Positions 10,846 to 21,486 of a stretch of 64,000 nucleotides of DNA are shown piece by piece (positions within the stretch are counted from its first letter, which is position 1; every line of letters starts with the position of its first letter). The DNA comes from Lithodes maja. Taxonomy: Eukaryota > Arthropoda > Malacostraca > Decapoda > Lithodidae. The position numbers were made by a program, and so were the translations under genes. The stretch is taken from contig JBAKBP010012248.1 in NCBI GenBank assembly GCA_037953745.1, positions 1-64,000 on the forward strand, written 5' to 3'. The notes under the pieces are model-generated. The model did no database searches. It worked only from the letters and a program-made list of their open reading frames with translations, and was not told where the DNA came from.

Positions 10846-12258
10846 TGTTACGACCGGGGCTACAAATAAAACAAGGGCACTTAATGATTGGACTAGTAAT
10901 AGGGCACTATGCAACAACGGTACGCTAGATCCAAACCCTCGAACTTATATGCCGGCGAACAAAAACACCTATACCCTCCAGAGTTAATCTGCGATAACGG
11001 GGTATCCTTAACTGGGCATAAATGTACTCTACTTCAGGCTAACCCACACTGGTATAGCCTGATAACGAACAAGATGCAAGTTACGTTAAAATGCATAAAA
11101 GGGAAGCTATGGAAAGATCAATTAAATCACTGCAAGATTTAATACAATAAAAAGATGCTTCAATACAGTTACTCTAAACAACAAAAAACTCTTCACTCCT
11201 ATCTGAAAGAAAGTGAAGTATAGTCCTACAGCATAGACCTGGAAACTTCTGAAGAAAGTCTGATGCCCATAAGATGCTCGTATCTTAAACTATATAAAGG
11301 CAGGAGGCAAGACACCACACGTGTAGACTGAATACACTAAAAGATAAGACATATAATGTTAACTGACACGAGAATACTATAAATGCGCAACGGTAGTAAT
11401 GCTCGACAATAAAAAGAAGTACTTCCTCATCAACGAAACAGTCTGCTATGGTTGTGCGGCTCGGCAACAACCTAGACTAATAAATGCTGTGAATAATAAT
11501 GCGTACATATTAAAGAGCTTATATTAAATACTAACAAGTGTCTACTCAATTAATAATGTCTAGCTGGGATACTCTAGGTAAGGAACTGGGGTTGAGCAAG
11601 ACAGGCTCGTAGCCTAGCGATGTCCTTAAGACTGCATCCTTTAAGTTACGTTAATTGACTGGGGTGCTCTCTTGATAGATCCAGACCACATGTATCTGGT
11701 TCTATCCTGGCGACCCTCAAAAGACAAGCAAAGAGGCAGCAAAGTGTGGAACTAGAACAGGCCAAAGCCCTCAGCCAACACAATGCTGCACTCGCAAAAG
11801 ACGCAGCCAAAAAGACAACCTAGGCTACCACAGGACCGGTCGAAGTCGTGTAGGTATAAACAAACCATACACACATTGGAGACAACGGCTACAGTAACCT
11901 TATCCCAGTCTAGCATTAAATAAAAGAGCATAACTCTAAATCAATAATGGAGACACACACAGAGTTCTTAACCTCTTCTAACTAAGAACCCTCAATCCTA
12001 TTCTAAGTACATGTAAATATCTCAGAGGACGGCGCATGCAATACAATGGGCCGGCTATGGAAACCGTATGCAGAACCCAAGGGGATAAGTAATTGAATAA
12101 AGTTGAGGAGCAATGGAAAAGAAGAAGGTCAGAGAGAGAGACAGTGGTAAAGGGGGTGATCGGGAGAGAGTATGCTGCATGCAAGGGATGTTAGAAGCAT
12201 GCACGCCAAGCCTGTCCTGAGGAAGGCAGCTCCCGGGAACCCTCATGGAGGAGGCTAG
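10846..12258 (-). repeat. Family 2 LTR, left copy, part 1
   Basis: Matches the LTR at 26311-28110 throughout, for example the TGTTACGACCGGGGCT start and the segments around 11000 and 11650. It is interrupted after CTAG at 12255-12258 by element A and resumes at 21487. The two LTR copies differ at many positions, so this insertion is old. The small open frames inside it are not genes. Confidence 0.85.
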
Positions 12259-14057
12259 TGTTACGGCTGGATCGGCAATACATATTCGGGATTCTTGATC
12301 GTAGGACAGAAATGGCTTATGTGACAACGACACGCTCGATTCCAGTCCCAAATACTATATGCTCCAGACAACAAAAGCACCAACGCCCTACAGAGTTATC
12401 GTCTATGGTAACGAGGTACCTTAACTCGGCGAAAGTGTACAACAGGGGTAGGCTATGAGGCTAAACTCCCTCAGACATTTATAGGTTACGTTATTACTAA
12501 AGAAATGCAATACTCAAGAAACTACGTTAATATTAAGCCTCTAATAATGTAGAATAGAAACAGGCTAAAGGTATGACAGTGAAATGCTAAATGACAAAGG
12601 TACACGCCTACTTGAAAGCGCGTGCACTAGAATAACTGTCCCCTACTAACATGCACTAGCATGTAGCATACAAGATGTTCATGATCCAGTAGATACCTAA
12701 TAATACACATGGAAGGAACATAAATAGTAGTCACTTATTGTAATAATGAATCTATACTTGGAATAACTAAAAGGTTGCAGGCAACAGTACTGCGCCGGTA
12801 GCCTACTACCGCATAGGCTACTTCGCTTCTCTCACTCTGTCTCCCCTCTGAGTCCGTATGCGCCCTACGCAACGGAACTCCGGACACAGCAGCAAAACGA
12901 CAGTGCAGTTAATTGATACATGAAAGTATTAATAGTGTTGTCTTGTGTGTGAGTAATGTGTACTGTAAAGTGTTACATACATAAACTTAAAGAGAGCTGC
13001 AATGCATAGTAAAATAAAGATATCACCCACTCATCATCCCCATGTGTTCTAGCTAGCAGGCCAAGTCACAGGAACAACGAGTCCCAGCACCGAAAGCGAG
13101 AACCCAGGAAAAGACTGCAGAGAACACAAGGACAGATAAATTACGTTACTCTACTATACCGGCACTACGAGCGAGCTGTAGTCTCTGGTACTACACTCGC
13201 TCCTGGCTCGGTAGGCAAATCAAGGCTAAGTCCTCGCCCCTCTACAGACAACTCCTGGGCATGGTCGGGCTCTTACACATGGCACTAGTCTAGTCACAAA
13301 TTGGATGATGAGCTGGGCATATAACTCGTGAACATGTAGAACGTTCACCAACTATCCTCATCAAGAAGATCGCTGTTCACATTAACCCCTTAAATCTAAT
13401 ACATGTAAATATATGCTTGTCCTAAGAGTAATACGAGAGGTGAGTGCTGAAACTCCTTTAGGACCTCAAGGGAAGGGTATGCATTTAAATAGAGAGAAGA
13501 ATGAAATGAGAGTAATGTCGTCAGAGAGAAAGAGTGCAACCGTGAGAAATTGGGAGAGAGGGCAAGGGATGTTAGAATCTCAAAGGTTCTAGGCAACCTG
13601 ATCATGGAACACACAGCGAGCCTCCATGCAATGTGCAGTACGACAACATGGGCAGCCCGGCAGCATATGCAGGCGGCAATGTACTACCAACCCTGTCGCA
13701 CCTAGCTATAAGCGCAGGGCTGCCAACCGGTCCATACGTCTGGCAACCATTGCTACCCTCTCGCTCTGAAGTCTAACTCACTCTCTCTCTCTGAATTCCT
13801 ATTATCTCATCTATCAACTTCTCTATTGATACTACATATTAAATGGAAGGTCTCGACATGGCTTAAAACAAAACCCACCACTGGTTAGCAAATGACGAGA
13901 CCTTTGCAGAGATACAAAGAACATAGTTATACGTTGTCACACTCAATATAAGCAGCCAACACGGCACCGCACCGGCACACGGCACCGCACCGGCACACGG
14001 CACAGTGGAGTACCAAGGAGTACAATCAGGTTGCGTTGCCACGCACTGGGCGTCACA
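12259..14057 (-). repeat. 3' LTR of element A (family 1)
   Basis: A 1,799-bp LTR read on the complementary strand as TGTGACGC...CCGTAACA, with short imperfect inverted ends. Near its start it has a GC-rich mini-repeat based on GTGCCGGTGCGGT (13966-14002 as complement). It is 20 bp shorter than the LTRs of B and C, mainly from changes in that block and a missing stretch near 13750. A TATTTAAA-like box (near 13486-13493) could be the promoter. No protein is encoded. Confidence 0.93.
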
Positions 14058-14338
14058 GCCCCCCCAAGATTTTAGATAATCGACCTTAGAAGCATTATCA
14101 AAATCTGACAGGCAACCAACCGACCTGCTACCCTTAGCTGCCACTAATTGCAAAAGGTGCACAACAACTGAAGTGTGAATTATACATAAAACACAATATC
14201 GCATGCATCATGCTACAACAATAAAGACTTACAAAACTAAAACAAAATTTTCTCTTTTATTTTATTGTTTTATAATCTTTTTGGACGGCGTTATGATAGC
14301 CTAATTTTACTCCTGCTCAACCCACACACCGTGCACGA
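14058..14338 (-). other. 3' untranslated region and polypurine tract of element A
   Basis: 281 bp between the gag-pol stop and the 3' LTR. The G-rich polypurine tract (complement of GCCCCCCCAAG) abuts the LTR and would prime plus-strand DNA synthesis. AATAAA lies near the coding end. The stretch is too short for an envelope gene, and none is seen. Confidence 0.75.
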
Positions 14339-17300
14339 CTATCCTGGATCATCAACCCTTGATAGACAATCTGCTATCACGTTCTCACTCCCGGCAATAT
14401 GCTGAATGTTGAGATTATACTCTTGGAGCATTAGGGACCACCTGGTCAACCGCATATTCCGATTGTGAAACTGATTTAGGAATTTCAAGGGATGATGGTC
14501 CGTATAAATCGTCACTACCGGGCCGTAGGCTGGAACATAAACTTCGAAATGTTTGAGCGACAAAACGATAGCAAGAAGCTCCTTCTCTATAGTCGAGTAA
14601 TTCCTTTGTGCCGAATTAAACTTGCGAGAAAAGAAGCTCACTGGGTGTTCCAAGCCCTCGGAATCAGTCTGCAGTAACACTGCCCCGGCACCCACACCGC
14701 TGGCATCAGTCGCCAGCTGAAAACTCCTGGAGAAGTCTGGGGCTCTCAAAATCGGATGTGTACACAGCAGGTGCTTGACTAGGTCGAAAGCCCTCTGACA
14801 CTCCGCAGCCCAACAGAACTTCACTGACTTCGACAGTAGATCAGTTAACGGTGCTAAGACAGTAGAGTATCCCCGGATGAAGCGCCTATAATAGCCTATC
14901 ATACCTAGGAACCGCATGACCTGGCGCTTAGTGGTGGGCCTGGGAAACATATTGATAGCCTGTATCTTGCTCAGGGGGGGGCACACCCGGCCTAACCCGA
15001 CCACGAAGCCAAGATACTGCACAGTAGCCTTTACAAACTCGCACTCCCTCAGGTTCACCACCAGCCCAGCATCGTGCAACTTCCCAAACAGGGTCTCTAA
15101 GTGCCCTAGGTGATTTTCAAAATTGTCATCATACACTATCACGTCATCAAGGTAGACCGTGCAGTTAGGGATTTCGTCACAAATATCGTTCATCAGGTTC
15201 TGAAACGTGGCAGGTGCGTTCTTAAGCCCATAAGGCATTACGTTACATTGGTAGGTCTTGCCATCTACCACAAAACCACAAACTTGCTTAGCTCGGTCCG
15301 ACAGGGGTACTTGCCAGTAGCCTTTTACAAGATCAATTTTAGTAAGGTACTTTGCATTCCCTATCTTGTCCACGCTGTCGTCAACTCGAGGCAAAGGGTA
15401 AGGGTTGGTAGTGGTCAAGCCATTTAGCCTACGAAAATCTATGCAGAACCGCACCTTGCCGTCAGGTTTTGGCTGCAACGTGACGGGTGATGTCCACTTC
15501 ACATAACCTTCAGTGATCATCCCTCTCTCAACCATGTACTTTAACTCCTCCCGTAAAGCTGGCAACTTTACCGGGGGCACACGGTAGGGCACTGACTTGA
15601 AGGGCACATTATCACCGACGTCCACGTCGTGCGTTACCTGAGTAGTGAGACCTGGGTGTTCGGCGAAAACAGAGGGGTATGACCTGAACAGGCCTAGGAC
15701 AGCAGCACCCTGGTGCTCAGGCAGGTGACTTACAGCTTGCCTAGCCTCTTGTTCAGTATTCCCCGCCCACTGTTCCGCGGAAATGACACAGTCCCAGCTA
15801 TCCTCCTCAGCAGCATGACTGTCCCCACCTCCTTCTCCACCCTGGCCGCTGCAGGCCAGCACAGGGACAGTGAGAGGCTCTGAGGGGCGTCTCACATACT
15901 CTTTCATGAGGTTAACATGACATAACTGATGTTTTCTTCTACGGTCAGGTGTTGCAACGAGATAATCAAGGTCGGACAGTTTCTTAGCCACCACATACGG
16001 CCCAATAAACTTGGCAGAAAGGGGGTGTCCAGGCAAAGGTAAAAGCAACATTACCTCCTGACCCACCGAAAACTCCCGAAGCTTCACCTTGGCGTCATAC
16101 TGGTGCTTCATGACCGCCTGTGCATTAACCAAGTTATTACCTGCCGCTGCCATGCAACCTATAAGTCTCTCCCGGCTCTCAAGGATATATTTAAGTACAG
16201 ACCCCGGCTTCTCTTCGCCCTCCCAGATCTCTTTCACCATACTTAAAGGTCCTCTCACATTATGGCCAAAGACTAGTTGATTTGGACTGAACCCCAGGCT
16301 CTCTCCTGGGACTTCACGTGCAGCGAACAGAACATACGGCAGACCCAAATCCCAATCAGTGTCATGTTCTGCACAGTAACAGCGTAGCATACTCTTCAGG
16401 GTCGAGTGCCACCGCTCCAAGACTCCCTGACTCTCGGGATGGTAGGCTGACGACACTACAGAACATATACCGTGCAACTGAAGGGTTTGCTTGAACAATT
16501 TGGATGTAAAATTGCTCCCCTGGTCTGACTGCACCTCACGTGGAAATCCATAACGGGAACAGAACAATAATAAGTTTTTAACAACTGCCTTTGCCGAGCC
16601 GTTTCTCATGGGGTATGCGTCCGGGTATCTCGTAGCCACATCCATGATTGTCAACAGGAATTTATTGCCACTACTAGTAGGCGGGAAAGGGCCAACCAAA
16701 TCTACTACAACTTTGCTGAACGGAGGCCCGGTGACAGGTATGGGAAACAAAGGTGCCTTCGGGATGGTCTGGTTAGGCTTCCCCGTTGTCTGGCAGGTCG
16801 CACACCCAGCCACCCATGCACAGACATCAGCCTTGACCCCAGGCCACCAGAAAAACCTGCCCAATGCCGCCAATGTTTTTGTTACCCCCAAATGACCCGC
16901 CACCGGCACATCATGCGCCAGACACAATAAGGACTCTCTATACTTATTTGGAACAACCACCTGGTCTACTACCCTCGCACCGCCCTCCCACTTCGATTTT
17001 GGGTCTAGAAATCTGCGGTACAATATCCTGTTGAGCCTAAAGAAATCTCCCGGCTTCGCATCCCCATCTTCCTCCAACTCTATGGCACCATTGCTATAAC
17101 GAGCTAGGCTAGCGTCTTGCAGCTGCTGCTCACTAATGTCCCTGGGCGTCAATGCATCAAGATGGTTTTGTAATAAGACATTACCCCGGCTAGTAGGCTC
17201 TACTGCCTTAGTGGCTCTCGCTACAGCTCTTGCCTCACGCGAAGTCTTACCCAACTCTGCCTTGTTACACACCATATCTGGGCCAGAGTCAACTCCCGTG

Positions 17301-19444
17301 TTTATTATAGGTCCAAGTACCGAATCACCGAGAAGTGCAGCAGAATCAATGTCCCTTTTCCTGCCCTTAGCAACCTTCTCCTGATCCTTCCTCCACTGTC
17401 CCCGAGGTTGAGTGCTAGGCTGTGCAGGAGCCGCAGAGCGAGATCGGGTTACCACACAGGCCATCTCATCCTGTTGGCACCTCCCAACCCATTCCCGATT
17501 CTCACCATCCACGTCGGCCGCCCTCTCGGCAACGACTAAGGGTGGAGTCCCGGAAGTGGGCACCGCAAAGTCGTTGCCGAGAAGAAGGTCGACGCCCTCA
17601 ACTGGCAAACACTCAACGATCCCTACATCCAGCTCCCTGCACACCTCTCCCACTCTCAACTCCAACCTCACAAGTGGGTATGACCTCGTAGCATTTATAC
17701 CCTGCACCACAACAACTCTGGCCGCATTTATCGGTTTCCCTGTGAAGTTCCTCAACAAAGTTTGCGAAGCCCCCGTATCCCTCAGCAAGTCAACCCTCCG
17801 TAGTTCACTCCCCCAGCTCACAAACCCGTGTTCCCGATGGTTACAGAAAGTGTCCCGGACAGGTGTCGAGCCTTCCGTACGCTTCTTTACCGCGTGTGCC
17901 TCAGCTGCTGACAACCTACCCCGGGCAGTTGCTGCAGCCTTCAGAGACACACCGATACTGTGAACCAATGACACCGGCTTAGCGGGAGTGTTACTAGGGC
18001 ACTCACGTGAATAATGGCCTAGCTTCTGACATTTGTAACATTTCACATCCCCAATGGGCTTCTTCCCTTGTGCGGGCGAAGAAGGGGCCTGACCTTTAGT
18101 AAACGGGAGAGGCTTGTGTTTGTAGGTGTTATTAGGTGCAATGCATTTAGTGTGGTTATGTGTGTCATAGGATTTGTTATTATCGAAAACTCTGGTGGGT
18201 GGTGTATAGCGCCCCTTCTGCCCTGACTCAGCCCTCTGAGCGGCACCGCAACCACGAATCAATGATAATCTGAAGTCTGCCATCTTGGCAGCCTCCTCTA
18301 CTGTCTTGGGACATTTTTCCTTAATGTTCAGCGTTAGATCGGTTCCAGTACATTGGTAAAACTGTTCCAGATAGAAAAGTTGCTTAATTTCCTCAGCCGA
18401 CTCTGCGTGCTCGGACCGAAACCAGTTATTACATGCATCTGTTAAGTCCCGTGCGTGCTCCATAAAACTGACGTCGCTCTTCTTATTCACGCCACGGAAC
18501 TTCAATCTATAAGTTTCGGGTTGCAGTTCGTAGGCCCGGAGCACAGCCTCCTTCACCAGTCCATACACTACACTCTCGTCCAGTGACAGTGCATCGTAGG
18601 CTTTCAACCCCTTACCCACTAGACGTGATGAAACTAATGCTGCCCATTTAACCTCCGGCCAGTCATACTCACGACACTTCTTTTCGAAACGAGCAAAAAA
18701 CTCAGTCATTGCTGTCTCATCAAATGCGGGTACTAACTTAATTAAATGCGAAAGTGAGTCTGTAACCCGGTGCCCACCACCGAGATGACGCCCCGTGGTC
18801 TCTACTCTAGACTTCTCGACATCCATTTCAGCCTGGTACCTGGTTGCATCCTGATTGGCTTGGATTCTAGCAACCTCTATGCGTTCTATACTAGCCTGTT
18901 GAATCTGTATCCGAGTCTCCTGCAGCTTAAACTTAGCTAGTTCTAGCTGAAATAACATCTCAGGAGACAGGCCTGGGGGGGGAGAGCACAAAATGGGGGA
19001 TCCACACCGAGACGTGTTTACGGGTAAGCCAGCTTGCCCTTGAGAACCCTCCTGCTGCATCGTGCTAAGACTCGCTGGCTGAGGGCCCAGCTCAGGGGTA
19101 GAGTGGAATGGAGGCTTGGAGGGAACCCCCCAAGACCCCACTCCACCCACCGCCCCATCGCCATCACCCAACAAACATGCCACCAAATTCTTCTTGGGCC
19201 AACTGTCAGGACAGTCCCGCCCCAAAACCGTGGCTAAACAGCGAAGACCGTAACAATCAATAGCCTGCAGGCGCTGTTCGGTCAAAGGTGTCTGCAAAAA
19301 TGCCCGGGCATCCCTCTCTCCACTTATAACACTCCCCTCCCTAAACATCTGTTGTACTTGCTGGTTACTAGGCTGTACCGTGTTATCCTCCCCCGTAAAT
19401 GATGAGTCATTAGACATAGTGCTGGTTATACAATTGCTGTTCAT
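14339..19444 (-). CDS. Gag-Pol polyprotein of element A (1,701 aa, intact)
   Basis: One uninterrupted frame encodes everything needed for retrotransposition. Approximate residues: Gln-rich coiled coil 165-205; SCAN-like capsid 235-395 (FRGVNKKSDVSFMEHARDL to EEAAKMAD); CCHC knuckle CYKCQKLGHYSREC near 467; protease RDTGASQTLL near 554; integrase HHCC (HDVPVAGH, CATC) 840-885, with DDE residues in VVVDLVGP, QSDQGSNF and GVLERWH; GPY module FIGPYVVAKKL; RT with FCIDFRRLNG, MPYGLKNAPATFQ and YLDDVIVYDD (about 1430); RNase H with LATDASG, EKELLAI, YTDHHPL and ADCLSR. Integrase precedes RT, as in Gmr1-type Gypsy elements. The start is the ATG at 19444; the next in-frame ATG (MSND) matches the probable start in element E and could be used instead. 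No stop or frameshift separates gag from pol. Confidence 0.95.
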   Translation of the reverse strand: MNSNCITSTMSNDSSFTGEDNTVQPSNQQVQQMFREGSVISGERDARAFLQTPLTEQRLQAIDCYGLRCLATVLGRDCPDSWPKKNLVACLLGDGDGAVGGVGSWGVPSKPPFHSTPELGPQPASLSTMQQEGSQGQAGLPVNTSRCGSPILCSPPPGLSPEMLFQLELAKFKLQETRIQIQQASIERIEVARIQANQDATRYQAEMDVEKSRVETTGRHLGGGHRVTDSLSHLIKLVPAFDETAMTEFFARFEKKCREYDWPEVKWAALVSSRLVGKGLKAYDALSLDESVVYGLVKEAVLRAYELQPETYRLKFRGVNKKSDVSFMEHARDLTDACNNWFRSEHAESAEEIKQLFYLEQFYQCTGTDLTLNIKEKCPKTVEEAAKMADFRLSLIRGCGAAQRAESGQKGRYTPPTRVFDNNKSYDTHNHTKCIAPNNTYKHKPLPFTKGQAPSSPAQGKKPIGDVKCYKCQKLGHYSRECPSNTPAKPVSLVHSIGVSLKAAATARGRLSAAEAHAVKKRTEGSTPVRDTFCNHREHGFVSWGSELRRVDLLRDTGASQTLLRNFTGKPINAARVVVVQGINATRSYPLVRLELRVGEVCRELDVGIVECLPVEGVDLLLGNDFAVPTSGTPPLVVAERAADVDGENREWVGRCQQDEMACVVTRSRSAAPAQPSTQPRGQWRKDQEKVAKGRKRDIDSAALLGDSVLGPIINTGVDSGPDMVCNKAELGKTSREARAVARATKAVEPTSRGNVLLQNHLDALTPRDISEQQLQDASLARYSNGAIELEEDGDAKPGDFFRLNRILYRRFLDPKSKWEGGARVVDQVVVPNKYRESLLCLAHDVPVAGHLGVTKTLAALGRFFWWPGVKADVCAWVAGCATCQTTGKPNQTIPKAPLFPIPVTGPPFSKVVVDLVGPFPPTSSGNKFLLTIMDVATRYPDAYPMRNGSAKAVVKNLLLFCSRYGFPREVQSDQGSNFTSKLFKQTLQLHGICSVVSSAYHPESQGVLERWHSTLKSMLRCYCAEHDTDWDLGLPYVLFAAREVPGESLGFSPNQLVFGHNVRGPLSMVKEIWEGEEKPGSVLKYILESRERLIGCMAAAGNNLVNAQAVMKHQYDAKVKLREFSVGQEVMLLLPLPGHPLSAKFIGPYVVAKKLSDLDYLVATPDRRRKHQLCHVNLMKEYVRRPSEPLTVPVLACSGQGGEGGGDSHAAEEDSWDCVISAEQWAGNTEQEARQAVSHLPEHQGAAVLGLFRSYPSVFAEHPGLTTQVTHDVDVGDNVPFKSVPYRVPPVKLPALREELKYMVERGMITEGYVKWTSPVTLQPKPDGKVRFCIDFRRLNGLTTTNPYPLPRVDDSVDKIGNAKYLTKIDLVKGYWQVPLSDRAKQVCGFVVDGKTYQCNVMPYGLKNAPATFQNLMNDICDEIPNCTVYLDDVIVYDDNFENHLGHLETLFGKLHDAGLVVNLRECEFVKATVQYLGFVVGLGRVCPPLSKIQAINMFPRPTTKRQVMRFLGMIGYYRRFIRGYSTVLAPLTDLLSKSVKFCWAAECQRAFDLVKHLLCTHPILRAPDFSRSFQLATDASGVGAGAVLLQTDSEGLEHPVSFFSRKFNSAQRNYSTIEKELLAIVLSLKHFEVYVPAYGPVVTIYTDHHPLKFLNQFHNRNMRLTRWSLMLQEYNLNIQHIAGSENVIADCLSRVDDPG

Positions 19445-19687
19445 AAAAAAAAAAAAGTGCTTATTACTAATTGCAGTCTCGACTCACAAAATGTTAAAGA
19501 TGCTTGAATGACTCTACTCTAGACACCCCCAACGAAACAATCTGCAAGTCCACCAATACAATAATGACACAATAAAAATTCCTCCAATATGCAAGAAAAT
19601 TCTAGCCAGCTCTACTAGGTAGCATAGAATAGTTCTCCAAAAAACATGTGATAGGATACTACTGAATCTTGTGCAAGGTCGCCATTT
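19445..19687 (-). other. Leader of element A with primer binding site
   Basis: 243 bp between the 5' LTR and the gag start. The candidate primer binding site TGGCGACCTTGCAC (complement, 19671-19684) lies three bases inside the LTR end, where a tRNA 3' end would pair. I cannot name the tRNA. A 12-base A/T homopolymer directly precedes the ATG. Confidence 0.65.
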
Positions 19688-21486
19688 TGTTACGGCTGGA
19701 TCGGCAATACATATTCGGGATTCTTGATCGTAGGACAGAAATGGCTTATGTGACAACGACACGCTCGATTCCAGTCCCAAATACTATATGCTCCAGACAA
19801 CAAAAGCACCAACGCCCTACAGAGTTATCGTCTATGGTAACGAGGTACCTTAACTCGGCGAAAGTGTACAACAGGGGTAGGCTATGAGGCTAAACTCCCT
19901 CAGACATTTATAGGTTACGTTATTACTAAAGAAATGCAATACTCAAGAAACTACGTTAATATTAAGCCTCTAATAATGTAGAATAGAAACAGGCTAAAGG
20001 TATGACAGTGAAATGCTAAATGACAAAGGTACACGCCTACTTGAAAGCGCGTGCACTAGAATAACTGTCCCCTACTAACATGCACTAGCATGTAGCATAC
20101 AAGATGTTCATGATCCAGTAGATACCTAATAATACACATGGAAGGAACATAAATAGTAGTCACTTATTGTAATAATGAATCTATACTTGGAATAACTAAA
20201 AGGTTGCAGGCAACAGTACTGCGCCGGTAGCCTACTACCGCATAGGCTACTTCGCTTCTCTCACTCTGTCTCCCCTCTGAGTCCGTATGCGCCCTACGCA
20301 ACGGAACTCCGGACACAGCAGCAAAACGACAGTGCAGTTAATTGATACATGAAAGTATTAATAGTGTTGTCTTGTGTGTGAGTAATGTGTACTGTAAAGT
20401 GTTACATACATAAACTTAAAGAGAGCTGCAATGCATAGTAAAATAAAGATATCACCCACTCATCATCCCCATGTGTTCTAGCTAGCAGGCCAAGTCACAG
20501 GAACAACGAGTCCCAGCACCGAAAGCGAGAACCCAGGAAAAGACTGCAGAGAACACAAGGACAGATAAATTACGTTACTCTACTATACCGGCACTACGAG
20601 CGAGCTGTAGTCTCTGGTACTACACTCGCTCCTGGCTCGGTAGGCAAATCAAGGCTAAGTCCTCGCCCCTCTACAGACAACTCCTGGGCATGGTCGGGCT
20701 CTTACACATGGCACTAGTCTAGTCACAAATTGGATGATGAGCTGGGCATATAACTCGTGAACATGTAGAACGTTCACCAACTATCCTCATCAAGAAGATC
20801 GCTGTTCACATTAACCCCTTAAATCTAATACATGTAAATATATGCTTGTCCTAAGAGTAATACGAGAGGTGAGTGCTGAAACTCCTTTAGGACCTCAAGG
20901 GAAGGGTATGCATTTAAATAGAGAGAAGAATGAAATGAGAGTAATGTCGTCAGAGAGAAAGAGTGCAACCGTGAGAAATTGGGAGAGAGGGCAAGGGATG
21001 TTAGAATCTCAAAGGTTCTAGGCAACCTGATCATGGAACACACAGCGAGCCTCCATGCAATGTGCAGTACGACAACATGGGCAGCCCGGCAGCATATGCA
21101 GGCGGCAATGTACTACCAACCCTGTCGCACCTAGCTATAAGCGCAGGGCTGCCAACCGGTCCATACGTCTGGCAACCATTGCTACCCTCTCGCTCTGAAG
21201 TCTAACTCACTCTCTCTCTCTGAATTCCTATTATCTCATCTATCAACTTCTCTATTGATACTACATATTAAATGGAAGGTCTCGACATGGCTTAAAACAA
21301 AACCCACCACTGGTTAGCAAATGACGAGACCTTTGCAGAGATACAAAGAACATAGTTATACGTTGTCACACTCAATATAAGCAGCCAACACGGCACCGCA
21401 CCGGCACACGGCACCGCACCGGCACACGGCACAGTGGAGTACCAAGGAGTACAATCAGGTTGCGTTGCCACGCACTGGGCGTCACA
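19688..21486 (-). repeat. 5' LTR of element A (family 1)
   Basis: A 1,799-bp LTR with no difference from the one at 12259-14057 that I could find by eye. As the 5' copy it would carry the active promoter. Its outer end GTCACA (complement TGTGAC) is at 21481-21486 and is followed by the CTAG target duplication. Confidence 0.93.

Larger units (their letters stand above)
12259..21486 (-). mobile_element. Element A: complete family 1 Gmr1-like Gypsy retrotransposon
   Basis: A full-length 9,228-bp element on the minus strand. Its 1,799-bp LTRs at 12259-14057 and 19688-21486 looked identical wherever I compared them. It has an intact 1,701-codon gag-pol, a primer-binding-site candidate beside the right LTR and a G-rich polypurine tract beside the left LTR. 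The 4-bp sequence CTAG occurs directly outside both ends (12255-12258 and 21487-21490), a clean target-site duplication. The element lies in the LTR of element E in the same orientation. Identical LTRs plus an open frame indicate a recent and possibly still competent insertion. Confidence 0.93.

Noticed and set aside
11285..11470. Small frames in the family 2 LTR as host genes
   Set aside because: They are inside the LTR and not preserved in the second LTR copy at 26311-28110.
17412..17963. Antisense open frames within family 1 gag-pol (also at 34657-35208 and 43165-43716)
   Set aside because: They recur at the same place in each copy only because the sense strand is conserved; Ser/Thr/Pro-rich with no motif, hence shadows.
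20825..21043. 72-codon frames recurring in family 1 LTRs (for example 13396-13614, 20825-21043)
   Set aside because: They are LTR sequence; recurrence reflects copy number, and the ATG lies within probable U3/R with no conserved protein motif.
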